Shown here piece after piece: positions 33,581 to 42,742 of a DNA stretch of 61,150 bases. A model generated the notes under the pieces. The model was given only the letters and a program-made list of their open reading frames with translations. It did no database searches and had not been told where the DNA came from. Positions within the stretch are counted from its first letter, which is position 1, and every line of letters begins with the position of its first letter. Location: the NCBI GenBank assembly GCA_002490665.1, contig DKUL01000018.1, positions 1 through 61,150 on the forward strand. Reading direction: 5' to 3'. The stretch is from Lachnospiraceae bacterium UBA7205 (GTDB lineage: Bacteria; Bacillota; Clostridia; Lachnospirales; Lachnospiraceae). A program made the translations under genes and the position numbers.

Positions 33581-34543
33581 TCAAATTTTATTCCGTTTTA
33601 AGTGTTTTATCAAAAGTTTGATATTTTTATCAAAAAACAGGATACAAGCCACTTTTACAAAAACATAAACACTCATGCAGCCCTTCAGGGAGAACGCTCC
33701 CTCGATGACGGATCTGTCGAATTCGGGCTGTATATCGATATTTCCCTGATGGAGGGGGTAAAACATTCCCCATACAGCAAGTACCTCTCCCATCACTGCC
33801 GGGTCTTCAAATCCGAGATGAAGATTTATCCTGAATTTTTTTGGCAATATCTTTTTAAAAACCCACCCCAGCTGTTTCCTGCACACGGAAAGCGCCTGCT
33901 TGGTGCTGTCAAGCTGCAATAATTCAAGGTAATACTTTATGTTATCTTTTATCCTGACTATTGTACCATATATTTTCTGAAATGTGAATGTTATATTTTT
34001 GAAAAAATTTACAAAATTTATAAAAATAATCTTAATTTTACCAAAAATATGCCGCTTATCCGTTTCTTTGTCAGAAACAAATTCAGTCTCGTCAATATTG
34101 GCAGAAAAGTTTTGCCCTTTGCAAATATCATTTTCCGGAAAGACACCCTCTGGTATCTCCTGTTCATTTTCAGCTTCCTGTATCTCTTCATAAGATGCCG
34201 CCTGTATTTCGCCAGCACCCTTTGATTTATTTTTTGTGGATTTTCCTTTTTTATTCTTAATTTTTTTACCTGCTGTTTTCAAATTATCATACGCAGTAAT
34301 ACCAAATAACTTTAAGCGCATATGAAACGCCTGTCCGATACTGTATTCGGCTTTAAAAGATGCCATGTGCATAAGCCATGTTACGCGTATGTCTGCTGTA
34401 CAGCCATTGTTATGGCAGTCTCCCTTGGCACGATATCTCACAGGTACAAACAGGACAAGCAGCAACAGCAATAATAACAGCCCGAGGATGACAAGCATTG
34501 CAATCCCTATTATTTTTAACACAGTCAGTAATATAGACACCAT
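33581..34543 (-). CDS. DUF2953 domain protein (YtfI-like), sporulation-associated
   Basis: 320-residue protein with an N-terminal membrane span (residues 4-30, mostly Leu and Val), then a DUF2953 domain: VRYRAKGD, VTWLMHMASFKAEYSIG..FHMRLKLFGI, an acidic linker with Lys-rich stretches, and the C-terminal ILPKKFRINLHLGFEDPAVMGEVLAV part. Function unknown. Linkage with gerW is conserved in spore-formers, which suggests a joint role at the forespore membrane. Confidence 0.85.
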   Translation of the reverse strand: MVSILLTVLKIIGIAMLVILGLLLLLLLLVLFVPVRYRAKGDCHNNGCTADIRVTWLMHMASFKAEYSIGQAFHMRLKLFGITAYDNLKTAGKKIKNKKGKSTKNKSKGAGEIQAASYEEIQEAENEQEIPEGVFPENDICKGQNFSANIDETEFVSDKETDKRHIFGKIKIIFINFVNFFKNITFTFQKIYGTIVRIKDNIKYYLELLQLDSTKQALSVCRKQLGWVFKKILPKKFRINLHLGFEDPAVMGEVLAVWGMFYPLHQGNIDIQPEFDRSVIEGAFSLKGCMSVYVFVKVACILFFDKNIKLLIKHLKRNKI

Positions 34544-34604
34544 GAGTTCCCCTTATTTTTATTGTGGCAGCGCCACTCTGATATTTTCCGGCAATATGCA
34601 GGAT

Positions 34605-34925
34605 TCAGCCCTGCCGGCCGGATTCGCTTCTGCTGCCCTGCCATTTGAAAAAAGATTTTACATCATATCCCCCGGTGGCGTGAAGGACATCCTCAAGAAT
34701 GGATATAACCAGCTCAACTGCTTCGCCGTACCCGCTCGCAATGCCAACAATATACGGCACATTCTTTTTTTTCTTATAATATTTCTGTTTCAGCATTCCA
34801 CTGTGATATATTTCGAGCAAATCGTCATTGTTGGCAAGCGCAATAATGTAAATGAAAGGCTGCGGACGGCCGGTGCGCAGCTTCCACAATATTTTTCTGC
34901 GTTTTTTATCCAATGACGGACTCAT
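34605..34925 (-). CDS. Hypothetical protein of about 106 residues
   Basis: I do not recognise it. A basic N-terminus (SPSLDKKRRKILWKLRTGRP) leads to a compact alpha/beta-looking part: QPFIYIIALANNDDLLEIYH, KKKKNVPYIVGIASGYGEAVELVISILEDVL. No signal peptide or membrane span. ATG 34925 has AGGAAA about eight bases upstream. It lies before the DUF2953 and gerW genes on the same strand, so a sporulation link is possible but unproven. Confidence 0.6.
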   Translation of the reverse strand: MSPSLDKKRRKILWKLRTGRPQPFIYIIALANNDDLLEIYHSGMLKQKYYKKKKNVPYIVGIASGYGEAVELVISILEDVLHATGGYDVKSFFKWQGSRSESGRQG

Positions 34926-35042
34926 ATATAATTTCCTGCAAAAGCGCATAGTTTTCCAGCTCCTAAATGTTAGATTGTATAATCATCAATTATTTTAACA
35001 TAACATTGAAAATATTACAAACTGAAATCACCAGGCATCTAT

Positions 35043-35229
35043 GACCACCGTAACAGTTCAGCCTTCGGCTTCCTGTTACAGGCATCAAGCCATGCAAAAC
35101 CACTTCGTTGGTGTCAAAGCCACGTTCCGTGGCTTGATGCATCTCAGCCACTACGCATTCTTACGTGGCTTGTAAAGCCATAATTTGCAGCACAGTGCAA
35201 AGTCCTGGGCTGCACTGTTACGGACCACC
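35043..35229. repeat. Family A element, copy 2, with terminal inverted and direct repeats
   Basis: The element 35050-35222 (173 bp) begins GTAACAG and ends CTGTTACG, complementary ends. It is flanked by GACCACC at 35043-35049 and 35223-35229, a likely 7-bp target duplication. Inside are hairpins like those of copy 1, including 27 identical bases at 35082-35108, and a TTTGCAGCACAGTGCAAAG hairpin. There is no coding capacity. It explains most of the 34950-35272 gene-free stretch. Confidence 0.75.
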
Positions 35230-35244
35230 TTACACCCTGATAGA

Positions 35245-35273
35245 AAAGGAAGGTCAAAGACTGACCTTCCTTT
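35245..35273 (-). terminator. Intrinsic terminator of the NUDIX gene
   Basis: On the minus strand AAAGGAAGGTCA pairs with TGACCTTCCTTT (12-bp stem), followed by TTCTAT with a short T-run. It touches the stop at 35273. Confidence 0.8.
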
Positions 35274-35722
35274 CACTGACGCGGTTTTATCCATTGTTTA
35301 TTTTTTCGGAGATTAAGGTACTCTTCATAAGCCTGCTCCAACATTTGTTTCTCATTCGAGAATTTGAGCAGATGATATGCCTCATGATATTTATAATATC
35401 CTGAATCAACAAAAAATTCTTCACGCTGTGGCTTGCTATAGTAACTATCTGCCATCATCAAATACCAATGGACTTCTTTCTCCACAATATCCTGAGGTAC
35501 ATTAAAGGTATATTCACTTTTCCCAATATATTTCATGACAGTCGCCTTGACGCCTGATTCTTCAAAGACCTCACGCAGGGCAGTCTCTACATGTTTTTCC
35601 CCGCTTTCGACAGTACCCTTTGGAAGAACCCAGCCCTCATACCTGTTTTTGAAATTTTTGTATAAAAGTAATATTTTCCCCCTGAAAATGACTACGCCCC
35701 CACAGCTCGTAGCTTGAATCAT
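35273..35722 (-). CDS. NUDIX hydrolase
   Basis: 149-residue hydrolase of nucleoside diphosphates linked to another group. The Nudix box is complete: GTVESGEKHVETALREVFEESGV (G-x5-E-x7-R-E-V-x-E-E-x-S-G). The substrate is unknown; oxidised nucleotides and Ap4A-type dinucleotides are common for this short class. The start MIQATSCGG at 35722 has GGGAGGGG upstream. It is a single gene with its own terminator. Confidence 0.88.
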   Translation of the reverse strand: MIQATSCGGVVIFRGKILLLYKNFKNRYEGWVLPKGTVESGEKHVETALREVFEESGVKATVMKYIGKSEYTFNVPQDIVEKEVHWYLMMADSYYSKPQREEFFVDSGYYKYHEAYHLLKFSNEKQMLEQAYEEYLNLRKNKQWIKPRQ

Positions 35723-35752
35723 GGTGTCCCCTCCCATATGGTGCGTAATATC

Positions 35753-36109
35753 CTATAGTATGCTTTCGATAATACTGATTATCTGGCTTGTTTCATATGG
35801 CTTTGTAACGAAATCCGCAGCGCCAAGCTTAATCGCATCAAGCATTTTCTTCTTCTGTCCAGACGCTGTTACCATTATTACCTTCGCCTCTTCATCGTAT
35901 TCCTTTATTTTGACAAGTGTTTCCAGTCCGTCCATTACCGGCATGGTAATGTCAAGTGTCACAAAATCCGGGTTCAGCTCACAATATTTATCGTACCCCT
36001 CCTGACCATTTTCTGCCTCGGCTATCACCTCATAACCATTTTGGACGAGAATACTACGAAGCATATATCTGGATGTTTTGGAATCATCAACTATCATAAC
36101 AGTACTCAT
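35753..36109 (-). CDS. CheY-like single-domain response regulator
   Basis: 118 residues, just a receiver domain: acidic pair VDDSK at residues 8-9, phospho-acceptor Asp in FVTLDITMPVMDG (about 53), T in IMVTASG, and Lys in FVTKPYET. There is no output domain, as in CheY. The only obvious partner is the CheX-like gene 55 bases upstream, so a dephosphorylation pair rather than a full chemotaxis operon is encoded here. Confidence 0.9.
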   Translation of the reverse strand: MSTVMIVDDSKTSRYMLRSILVQNGYEVIAEAENGQEGYDKYCELNPDFVTLDITMPVMDGLETLVKIKEYDEEAKVIMVTASGQKKKMLDAIKLGAADFVTKPYETSQIISIIESIL

Positions 36110-36164
36110 ATTTTAATCTCCTTATATCAATCCTTTTTAATCCTTATAAGCATACTGTATTTTG

Positions 36165-37037
36165 TTACTCGTATACCTCTAAGACTGCCCTGAAACTGCT
36201 GCCATTGGCATGGATTGGAATGACATACAATTTCTCATTGCTGATAAATGGTCCATCCAGCGCATATTCGGGCGCATTCATGTCAACAGACACATCATCA
36301 TAGCTCAGATTGGTGGCAAACAGTCCGTTTATGCAGTTGATAAACTCACCGACATTGTCCAGGGCATCTTCATTGACTGCTTCATATGTATCTCCGGTAA
36401 AATAATTCGCAATGGCAAGCAGGCCGTTGCCTGGTGCACTTATGTATACCCGAATGTGCAGGTCGCCGGCAATTGTCTGGCAGGCATATTTGTCAAGCTG
36501 AAGGGAATGGGCTGTATATGCCTTGTCCAAATACGCATCACAGTCAATCAGACGACGTATGGTCCGAATCATTGTCAGCACAAATTCCTTCAGACGGTTT
36601 GCCTTTAAAGGAACAAAGATATTGACACACTGTTCAAGGTCATCATGGATCAGTGAACTAAGCTGCGCATCACTAAATTCCCCATTTTGCTGGAACTCAT
36701 CCAAAAGAGGGTTAATCTGCTCCATGCCAAGCACGTTTGCATTCAAAAGCTCCTGGACAAATTTCATAAATGCATTGGACTGATATGTCAATATCTCGTC
36801 CAATTTCTCATCTGTAAGATATCCGGCATCAATCGCCGTCTCACCAAAACGCTCAGCGCTTTTATCTATTTGTTTTAAAAGTTCCTGTGCCGTCGCCGAT
36901 GAAATAACTTTATTGATAACTGCGATTGTTTCTACTTCAGCCTTTAAATCTTTCGGGACAGGGAGCAAATCATCCAGCTGCTCCTGTTTTAACAGCTGTT
37001 TTTCCACCAAATAATTACCGAATAAGCGATTAAGCAT
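36165..37037 (-). CDS. CheX-like phosphatase domain protein with extra N-terminal part
   Basis: 290 residues. The C-terminal third holds a CheC/CheX-type motif, VNEDALDNVGEFINCINGLFATNLSYDDVSVDMNAP, with the E-x-x-N pair (EFIN) that dephosphorylates CheY-P, followed by IPIHANGSSFRAVLEVYE. The first 150 residues are helical with repeated L/I-rich segments (LFGNYLVEKQLLKQEQLDDLLP, DAGYLTDEKLDEILTYQ) reminiscent of GspE-type or MshEN-like N-terminal domains. Its neighbour is a lone CheY. Start 37037 (MLNRLFGNYL) after AAGGAGG. Function beyond this is inferred. Confidence 0.75.
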   Translation of the reverse strand: MLNRLFGNYLVEKQLLKQEQLDDLLPVPKDLKAEVETIAVINKVISSATAQELLKQIDKSAERFGETAIDAGYLTDEKLDEILTYQSNAFMKFVQELLNANVLGMEQINPLLDEFQQNGEFSDAQLSSLIHDDLEQCVNIFVPLKANRLKEFVLTMIRTIRRLIDCDAYLDKAYTAHSLQLDKYACQTIAGDLHIRVYISAPGNGLLAIANYFTGDTYEAVNEDALDNVGEFINCINGLFATNLSYDDVSVDMNAPEYALDGPFISNEKLYVIPIHANGSSFRAVLEVYE

Positions 37038-37163
37038 TTTTCGACCTCCTTCTGTGTTGAAGTAAGTAATTTGACAATGCACAAATTACACCTAATAATA
37101 ATATACACCTTTTTACAAAAAAATACAAAGAAATCTTATATTTTTTATATAAAAATAAATAAT

Positions 37164-39959
37164 TTATGAATTTTCGCCGTAATATTGATCCAGTATTCTT
37201 CTTGCCACCGGCACGGCATACTCTCCGCCCGAACCAGCGCCTTCCATAATTACCGTAATCTGAAGCGGATTTTCCGTGTCATATGTGTAACCTGTAAACC
37301 ATGCATGTGAATCGGAGGATGAATTATATTCTGCGGAGCCTGTTTTTCCGGCAGCACTGTATGATGAACTATTGAGGCGGGTACCTGTCCCCTCGCCCAC
37401 CACGGATGACATCATGTCCTGCAAAATATCGGCTTCCTCACCTGTAATGAGCTGCCCCAATGATACCGGTGCATAATTCTTGATGACATCCCCATCCGCA
37501 TTTTCGACCCGCTCAATCATATAAGGCGCCATCATTTCCCCATGGTTGGCTATCATGGCTGTAATCATTGCAAGCTGAATCGGGGTCATCTGAGTCTCCC
37601 CCTGCCCGATGGCAGTCTGAATCATGGCATTGTCATACTCCTGTATTTTATCAGAAATGCGGCTCGTTTTAACAGGGAAGTCTACAGGGAGTTCCCTGTT
37701 AAAGTATAAAGTCCGTAACGTTTCCGCAAATTTTCCCCTGTCGATGGACATGCCAATATTTGCAAATGAGGCATTGCAGGATTTTGCAAAAGCTTTTTTT
37801 AAGTCGACATTTCCGTGATGTATTCCATGAAAACATTGAATCGAATTATCGCCGTTTGTATACCTGCCATTGCATTGAAACTGATAATCCTGGAAGCTTT
37901 CCGGATTTTCTTTTATATATTCCAGCGCGGTAAGGATTTTAAAGGTCGAGCCTGGCGGGTATAAACCTTGTGTAGCCCTGTTGAGCAGGACAGAGCTTGT
38001 GTCGTCGGCGACAATGCTGTCCCAGATATCACTGATTGCATTGGGGTCAAAGTCAGGCTTCGACACCATGGCAAGAATTTTTCCGGAGGATGGTTCCGTG
38101 ACAATAACGGTTCCATCATATATGCCAAGTGCATCATACACAATCTTCTGAAGGTCTGCGTCAAAGGTTGTTACGACCGTATTGCCCATGTGCTTTTTGT
38201 CTGCAAGGTCATTGGCAAGCTTGTTGTCCAGGGATATGTTGGATGAAACCAGATACATATTTGCACTCTGTTCAACCCCCATCCTTCCATGGGAAGCATA
38301 GCCTATGGCGTGGGAAAAAACATTGCCAAACGGATAAAACCGTTCTTCCGTGTCAGCCAGTGTGGTCGCAAGCACCTGTCCGTCCGCAGACAGGATATCT
38401 CCGCGTATTGTACGTTCCGCAATGATATCCTGCCGCTTTACATTGTAGGAATTGTTAATGACCTGCGAGCTGTCATAGTGGACAAAGTGGATAAGATACC
38501 CACTGATGGCGGCAAATAACACAACAAATACGCCTGCGATAACATTCATATGAAGCTTCGGGATGTGCTCAAGTGCATAACGATAATAGACATTGCCGCA
38601 GTCACCGTCTCCATATGCGGCATCATTCTCATCATATGCATTTTCACTATACAAATCGTTGTTGATATAAAATCCCTGGATAACCGAAAACATAATCAGG
38701 GATGCAAGCACCGAGCTTCCGCCGTAGCTAATCAGCGGCAGCGTCACCCCCGTAAGCGGTATGAACTTACTATTTCCCCCTATGGTCAGGAAAAGCTGTA
38801 CAATATAAATGATTCCAAGCCCGAATGATGCATATTTCATAAAAGAATCATTGCAGGAATGTGCCACGCGGACAATTTCCAGAAACAAATTGACACAGAC
38901 CGCAATCAGGCAAATGCCAAATATCACGCCAAATTCTTCACAGATTGCCGAAAAAATGAAATCCTGTTCAACGTAGGGAATGGAGCCCGGGGTACCCGCA
39001 TCAATCCCCATGCCAAACCAGCCGCCCGTTCCGATGCCAAACAAAGACTGGGCAATCTGATAGCCGGTGGCATTGATATCATTCCACGGATTCAGCCATG
39101 CCGCAACGCGCACACGCACATGGGCAAACATAAAATAAGAAGCATATGCCGCCGCTGCCCCGCCCGCCAGTCCCAGTATCAGGTACTTTAGTTTGTGTGT
39201 GGCAATATATAAAAGTATGATATATGTGACAAAATAAATAAGGGCGCTGCCCAAATCCTTTGATGAGACCAGAAACAGTACATGGACTGCCGCCAATACT
39301 GCCGAAAGCAGGATATGGCTGAACTTTTCCGCCCTTGCGAGGCATGCCGCGATAAACAGCACATATAGTATTTTGACGAACTCAGACGGCTGGAACGATA
39401 TTCCCATAATGGAAAATGACAGCTTTGAGCCATTTGTGATGCTGCCGCTTATCAGCACCGCCCCAAGTATCAGTATCCCTGCCGCCGCAAAAATCAGATA
39501 ACAGTTCTTCAGCATCCTGACATATTTCATAAATGCAGGTATCACGAGCGCGACAACAAGCGAGACAGCTATGATTGTAAACTGACGGATGGAGCGCGTA
39601 ATCGACAGCCTGGTCAATATTACAAAGCTTATGGACAAAAGAAGTGCAATGTGATTCTGTATGAGCCGGTCTGCCCTTGGATAAATGACGCGCATCAGCA
39701 CCAGGAACGCAAACACTGTTATCACCTGAAACAGGGGCAGGAAAAGATATGTAAAGTCCCTCCTTGAGGATAACAGAACCAGACTTCCTGTCATATGATT
39801 GATAAAAATCATAAGGTACTGGAAAACAAATACAAAATTTCTCCGTTCCCTGTCGTCACGCCCCAGAACAATATAGCTGATTACTGTATACAACAAAATA
39901 TTGACTGCCAGAATATATTTTGATAATTCAATTACTGCCTTAAGCATTCCAATAACCAT
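37164..39959 (-). CDS. Fused SEDS glycosyltransferase and class B penicillin-binding protein
   Basis: One 931-residue frame joins two enzymes usually made separately. Residues 1-435 are a FtsW/RodA/SpoVE polymerase with about ten membrane spans and the catalytic loop LNPWNDINATGYQIAQSLFGIGTGG (289-313). Residues 468-495 are a further membrane span. Residues 510-931 are a PBP transpeptidase: STFK with Ser671, SCN at 727-729, KTG at 872-874. The linker is the acidic YSENAYDENDAAYGDGD. Together they would polymerise and cross-link peptidoglycan. There is no internal stop or frame change. Start uncertain: Met5 (MLKAVIELSK) is an alternative. Confidence 0.9.
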   Translation of the reverse strand: MVIGMLKAVIELSKYILAVNILLYTVISYIVLGRDDRERRNFVFVFQYLMIFINHMTGSLVLLSSRRDFTYLFLPLFQVITVFAFLVLMRVIYPRADRLIQNHIALLLSISFVILTRLSITRSIRQFTIIAVSLVVALVIPAFMKYVRMLKNCYLIFAAAGILILGAVLISGSITNGSKLSFSIMGISFQPSEFVKILYVLFIAACLARAEKFSHILLSAVLAAVHVLFLVSSKDLGSALIYFVTYIILLYIATHKLKYLILGLAGGAAAAYASYFMFAHVRVRVAAWLNPWNDINATGYQIAQSLFGIGTGGWFGMGIDAGTPGSIPYVEQDFIFSAICEEFGVIFGICLIAVCVNLFLEIVRVAHSCNDSFMKYASFGLGIIYIVQLFLTIGGNSKFIPLTGVTLPLISYGGSSVLASLIMFSVIQGFYINNDLYSENAYDENDAAYGDGDCGNVYYRYALEHIPKLHMNVIAGVFVVLFAAISGYLIHFVHYDSSQVINNSYNVKRQDIIAERTIRGDILSADGQVLATTLADTEERFYPFGNVFSHAIGYASHGRMGVEQSANMYLVSSNISLDNKLANDLADKKHMGNTVVTTFDADLQKIVYDALGIYDGTVIVTEPSSGKILAMVSKPDFDPNAISDIWDSIVADDTSSVLLNRATQGLYPPGSTFKILTALEYIKENPESFQDYQFQCNGRYTNGDNSIQCFHGIHHGNVDLKKAFAKSCNASFANIGMSIDRGKFAETLRTLYFNRELPVDFPVKTSRISDKIQEYDNAMIQTAIGQGETQMTPIQLAMITAMIANHGEMMAPYMIERVENADGDVIKNYAPVSLGQLITGEEADILQDMMSSVVGEGTGTRLNSSSYSAAGKTGSAEYNSSSDSHAWFTGYTYDTENPLQITVIMEGAGSGGEYAVPVARRILDQYYGENS

Positions 39960-39971
39960 GCCTTTCCTGAG

Positions 39972-42149
39972 CTATTCCACTCCACGTCTGTAATGTCCAT
40001 TCGTAAATTCCTTCAGCGGAAAACCATGCACCATATCCGGTCTCCCGTCCTCAATAAGTCCCAGATAAAATGCTATGACTGCCTTTGTCTGTTCCTTGTC
40101 TTCAATGGAGAAATCAAGCCGGAGCACATTATAATTTTTCTCCAGAATGCTTTCAAGCTGCCCATGAAGCGACAGCGGAACCGTATTATAAAGCGTATTA
40201 TAACAATGGATGCAGTTCTGCCTGACAGCGAACACATTTTTATACCGGTCTGTCAAACGATATATATTATTTTCATTTTCCTTATCATTTATACAATGAT
40301 CCAATGTCTTTCTCACACAGTTTGCCGTGTACATCAGCGGCAGGAATCCATACAGCACAAACTGGGTACCGCAGTCTGCCCGCAGCATCCCCAGCTCCTT
40401 CCTGTTGAGCTCAACAGGAAGCGTTACCCCGTCAAGCCGCCGAGACAAAAAGTCCAGTGCGGCATTGTTCCATGCATAGATGGTGTAATCAGAATATACT
40501 GCTCCCGTATATCCAATCTCAGTCAGCCATTCCAGTTCCTCAAGGTTCCTTGCCAGGACACCGGAAAAACGACCATTTTTCAAAAGCCTTTCATATATGG
40601 GCAGATATTTCCGGCTTCTTTTTCTGAATATATGGGGCATCACAAGAATATATTCTTTTTCCGGCAGCAGCAGCCTGTCAGACGCATCTCCTGACACAAA
40701 AATATCCGCATTGACATATATCTGCCGAATTTCAGGAAAATCGTTTGCTGCCAGGAGCTGTTCGACCGTTGTGGTCAATATGCACAGGACGTTGACCTTC
40801 GTAGTCAGGTCGGCTGTTTTTGTTCGCGCGGCTTCTTGAATATCATGTTTCCCGGATACTGGCATTTCGTCCGGGCGGCATAGTTCATCCGCAAGCCTTG
40901 CACACGCCGTCCGGCGCAATTCATTCAGCGCCTTTATGGGCATAAACGAGTCATGGTCGGTATCGATGGTCAGGTCGGACAGTTCAAAACAGGTATCTCC
41001 CATCTTATTGAGCCGTTTTGTAATTTCGCTTTCGTCAAGGGGTCTGTTCTGGGCGCGATTCACCAGCTCCCCCGTCACAGTCACAGTCGCGCCATCACAG
41101 GAAAGCGTCAGCAGGGCATGTTCCCCTGCATGTATATACACATACCCTGTCACTGGCAGTACGATGTTTTTGGCAATATACTGTTCCTGAATCGTTTTGA
41201 GAACCTCCTGCGAACTCCCTGCGTACCCTGGTTCCCTGAGTGTCACCATGGACTTATCATTGTGTTTCTGATAATATCCGGTACAGATATCTGAACGTAT
41301 ATACAGTTCCCGCATCAGCTGCTCGTCCTTTGCAGCGACCTTATATGGCTTATCAGGATGTTCCAGATAACGGTCAATATATTTGCGGTACATTGCGGTG
41401 ACGCCGGCGACATATTCGGGACTTTTCATGCGTCCTTCAATCTTAAAGGAATCAATCCCTGCATCAATCAGCTCCGGCAAAACGGACAGGGTATACATGT
41501 CCTTAAGGCTGAGCGGATATAACGTCCTGCCATTATCTGTAGTATAAGGCAGGCGGCATGGTCCGGCACAGCGTCCGCGATTACCGCTCCGCCCGCCCAG
41601 TATGGAACTAAACAGGCACTGTCCGGAATACGCGTAACACATGGCACCATGGACAAAGCATTCTACCTCAATATTTGTCCTGTCCTTAATCTCCTTTATT
41701 TCATCTAGCGACAGCTCCCTTGCCGGAACAATCCGGCATACACCGAGCTTCTTCATGTATGCCGCCCCATAAATACCAGTGATGGTCATCTGGGTGCTGG
41801 CATGGAGCGCAAGGCCTGGAAAGTGGCTGCGCAGGCATTCCAGAACGCCGATATCCTGCACAATTACGCCGTCCAGCCCTGCCTGGTATAAGGGCTGGAT
41901 ATAGGGCACAAGATTTGCAAGTTCATTTTCTTTTACAAGTGTATTCACCGTCAGATATATTTTTCGTCGAAACATATGTGCAATACGCAGTGCATCCAAA
42001 ATTTCCGCGGTAGAGAAGTTGCCTGCATATGCCCGGGCACCGTATTGTTCCCCGCCGAGGTAGACTGCGTCGGCGCCTGCGTTGACCGCAGCCCGAAAAC
42101 AGGAAAAATTACCTGCCGGCGCCAGTAATTCAACTTTTTGTTTCCTCAT
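39972..42149 (-). CDS. U32 family protein, RlhA/TrhP-like RNA hydroxylation type
   Basis: 725-residue 'peptidase U32', a family whose studied members (TrhP, RlhA) hydroxylate tRNA or 23S rRNA. N-terminal TIM-barrel part: VELLAPAGNFSCFRAAVNAGADAVYLGG, VQDIGVLECLR, CFVHGAMCYAYSGQCLFSSILGGRSGNRGRCAGPCRLPY with the Fe-S Cys residues, and FKIEGRMKSPEYVA. The long C-terminal half, with further Cys (CIHCYNTL), resembles the DUF3656 domain of RlhA. True protease activity is doubtful. GGAGG precedes the ATG. Confidence 0.88.
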   Translation of the reverse strand: MRKQKVELLAPAGNFSCFRAAVNAGADAVYLGGEQYGARAYAGNFSTAEILDALRIAHMFRRKIYLTVNTLVKENELANLVPYIQPLYQAGLDGVIVQDIGVLECLRSHFPGLALHASTQMTITGIYGAAYMKKLGVCRIVPARELSLDEIKEIKDRTNIEVECFVHGAMCYAYSGQCLFSSILGGRSGNRGRCAGPCRLPYTTDNGRTLYPLSLKDMYTLSVLPELIDAGIDSFKIEGRMKSPEYVAGVTAMYRKYIDRYLEHPDKPYKVAAKDEQLMRELYIRSDICTGYYQKHNDKSMVTLREPGYAGSSQEVLKTIQEQYIAKNIVLPVTGYVYIHAGEHALLTLSCDGATVTVTGELVNRAQNRPLDESEITKRLNKMGDTCFELSDLTIDTDHDSFMPIKALNELRRTACARLADELCRPDEMPVSGKHDIQEAARTKTADLTTKVNVLCILTTTVEQLLAANDFPEIRQIYVNADIFVSGDASDRLLLPEKEYILVMPHIFRKRSRKYLPIYERLLKNGRFSGVLARNLEELEWLTEIGYTGAVYSDYTIYAWNNAALDFLSRRLDGVTLPVELNRKELGMLRADCGTQFVLYGFLPLMYTANCVRKTLDHCINDKENENNIYRLTDRYKNVFAVRQNCIHCYNTLYNTVPLSLHGQLESILEKNYNVLRLDFSIEDKEQTKAVIAFYLGLIEDGRPDMVHGFPLKEFTNGHYRRGVE

Positions 42150-42173
42150 AAATCCTCCAGCCCCACAATAATA

Positions 42174-42207
42174 TGAGCAATCAAGGCAGTCAGTGCCTGA
42201 TTGCTCA
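42174..42207 (-). terminator. Hairpin after zapA
   Basis: TGAGCAATCA (42174-42183) pairs with TGATTGCTCA (42198-42207), with an inner GGCA/TGCC. On the minus strand it follows the zapA stop by 20 bases and leads into TATTATT. A weak terminator or mRNA hairpin. Confidence 0.55.
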
Positions 42208-42227
42208 GCTTTCGTACATCAGGGAAC

Positions 42228-42650
42228 TCATCCGCCCTGCTCGTTTTTCTGGTATTCTTTAAGTTCTGTCTCAAGACGGACAATCTGTTTCGAATTTTCG
42301 TTTATCGTCTCATTTGCCTCTTTGAGGGATTTTGACGTATTGTCAAGCTTTATCTGTGTCGCAATCAGCTCATGCTTTAAGTCATACAGTTCATTTTCTT
42401 TTGCTTTCAGATCCTGCTCAAGAAGCTCAATCTGTTTTTTCGCCTTAAAAAAATCATCCGCAATGTTCAGCTGGATAAGCATATTCTGTTTATCGGCAGA
42501 CTGTCTCTTGAAGCTGTCCATCTTGGTATATTCATTGACCTTGTTGTTGATGTATGATGCCACTTTCTGCAAATACTCAGCGCTTTCGTTTCCGCTGACA
42601 GTCAGCACCTTTCCTCCAATAATCACTTCTGTATCTGTTTTGGCAGACAT
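42228..42650 (-). CDS. zapA: Cell division protein ZapA
   Basis: Promotes FtsZ bundling at the Z-ring. 140 residues: VIIGGKVLTVSGNESAEYLQKVASYINNKVNEY (ZapA core), then ADKQNMLIQLNIADDFFKAKKQIELLEQDLKAKENELYDLK, a coiled coil. The length fits the clostridial form. It lies downstream of ruvAB and upstream of the U32 gene, a common arrangement in clostridia. Confidence 0.9.
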   Translation of the reverse strand: MSAKTDTEVIIGGKVLTVSGNESAEYLQKVASYINNKVNEYTKMDSFKRQSADKQNMLIQLNIADDFFKAKKQIELLEQDLKAKENELYDLKHELIATQIKLDNTSKSLKEANETINENSKQIVRLETELKEYQKNEQGG

Positions 42651-42742
42651 ATTCGTGCCCCCTTCTCAATCGGTAACTGCCCGGCAAGTTGTATTACAGG
42701 ACAGCATGTTTACTCGTACACTTTATCTTATATTATATCAGA

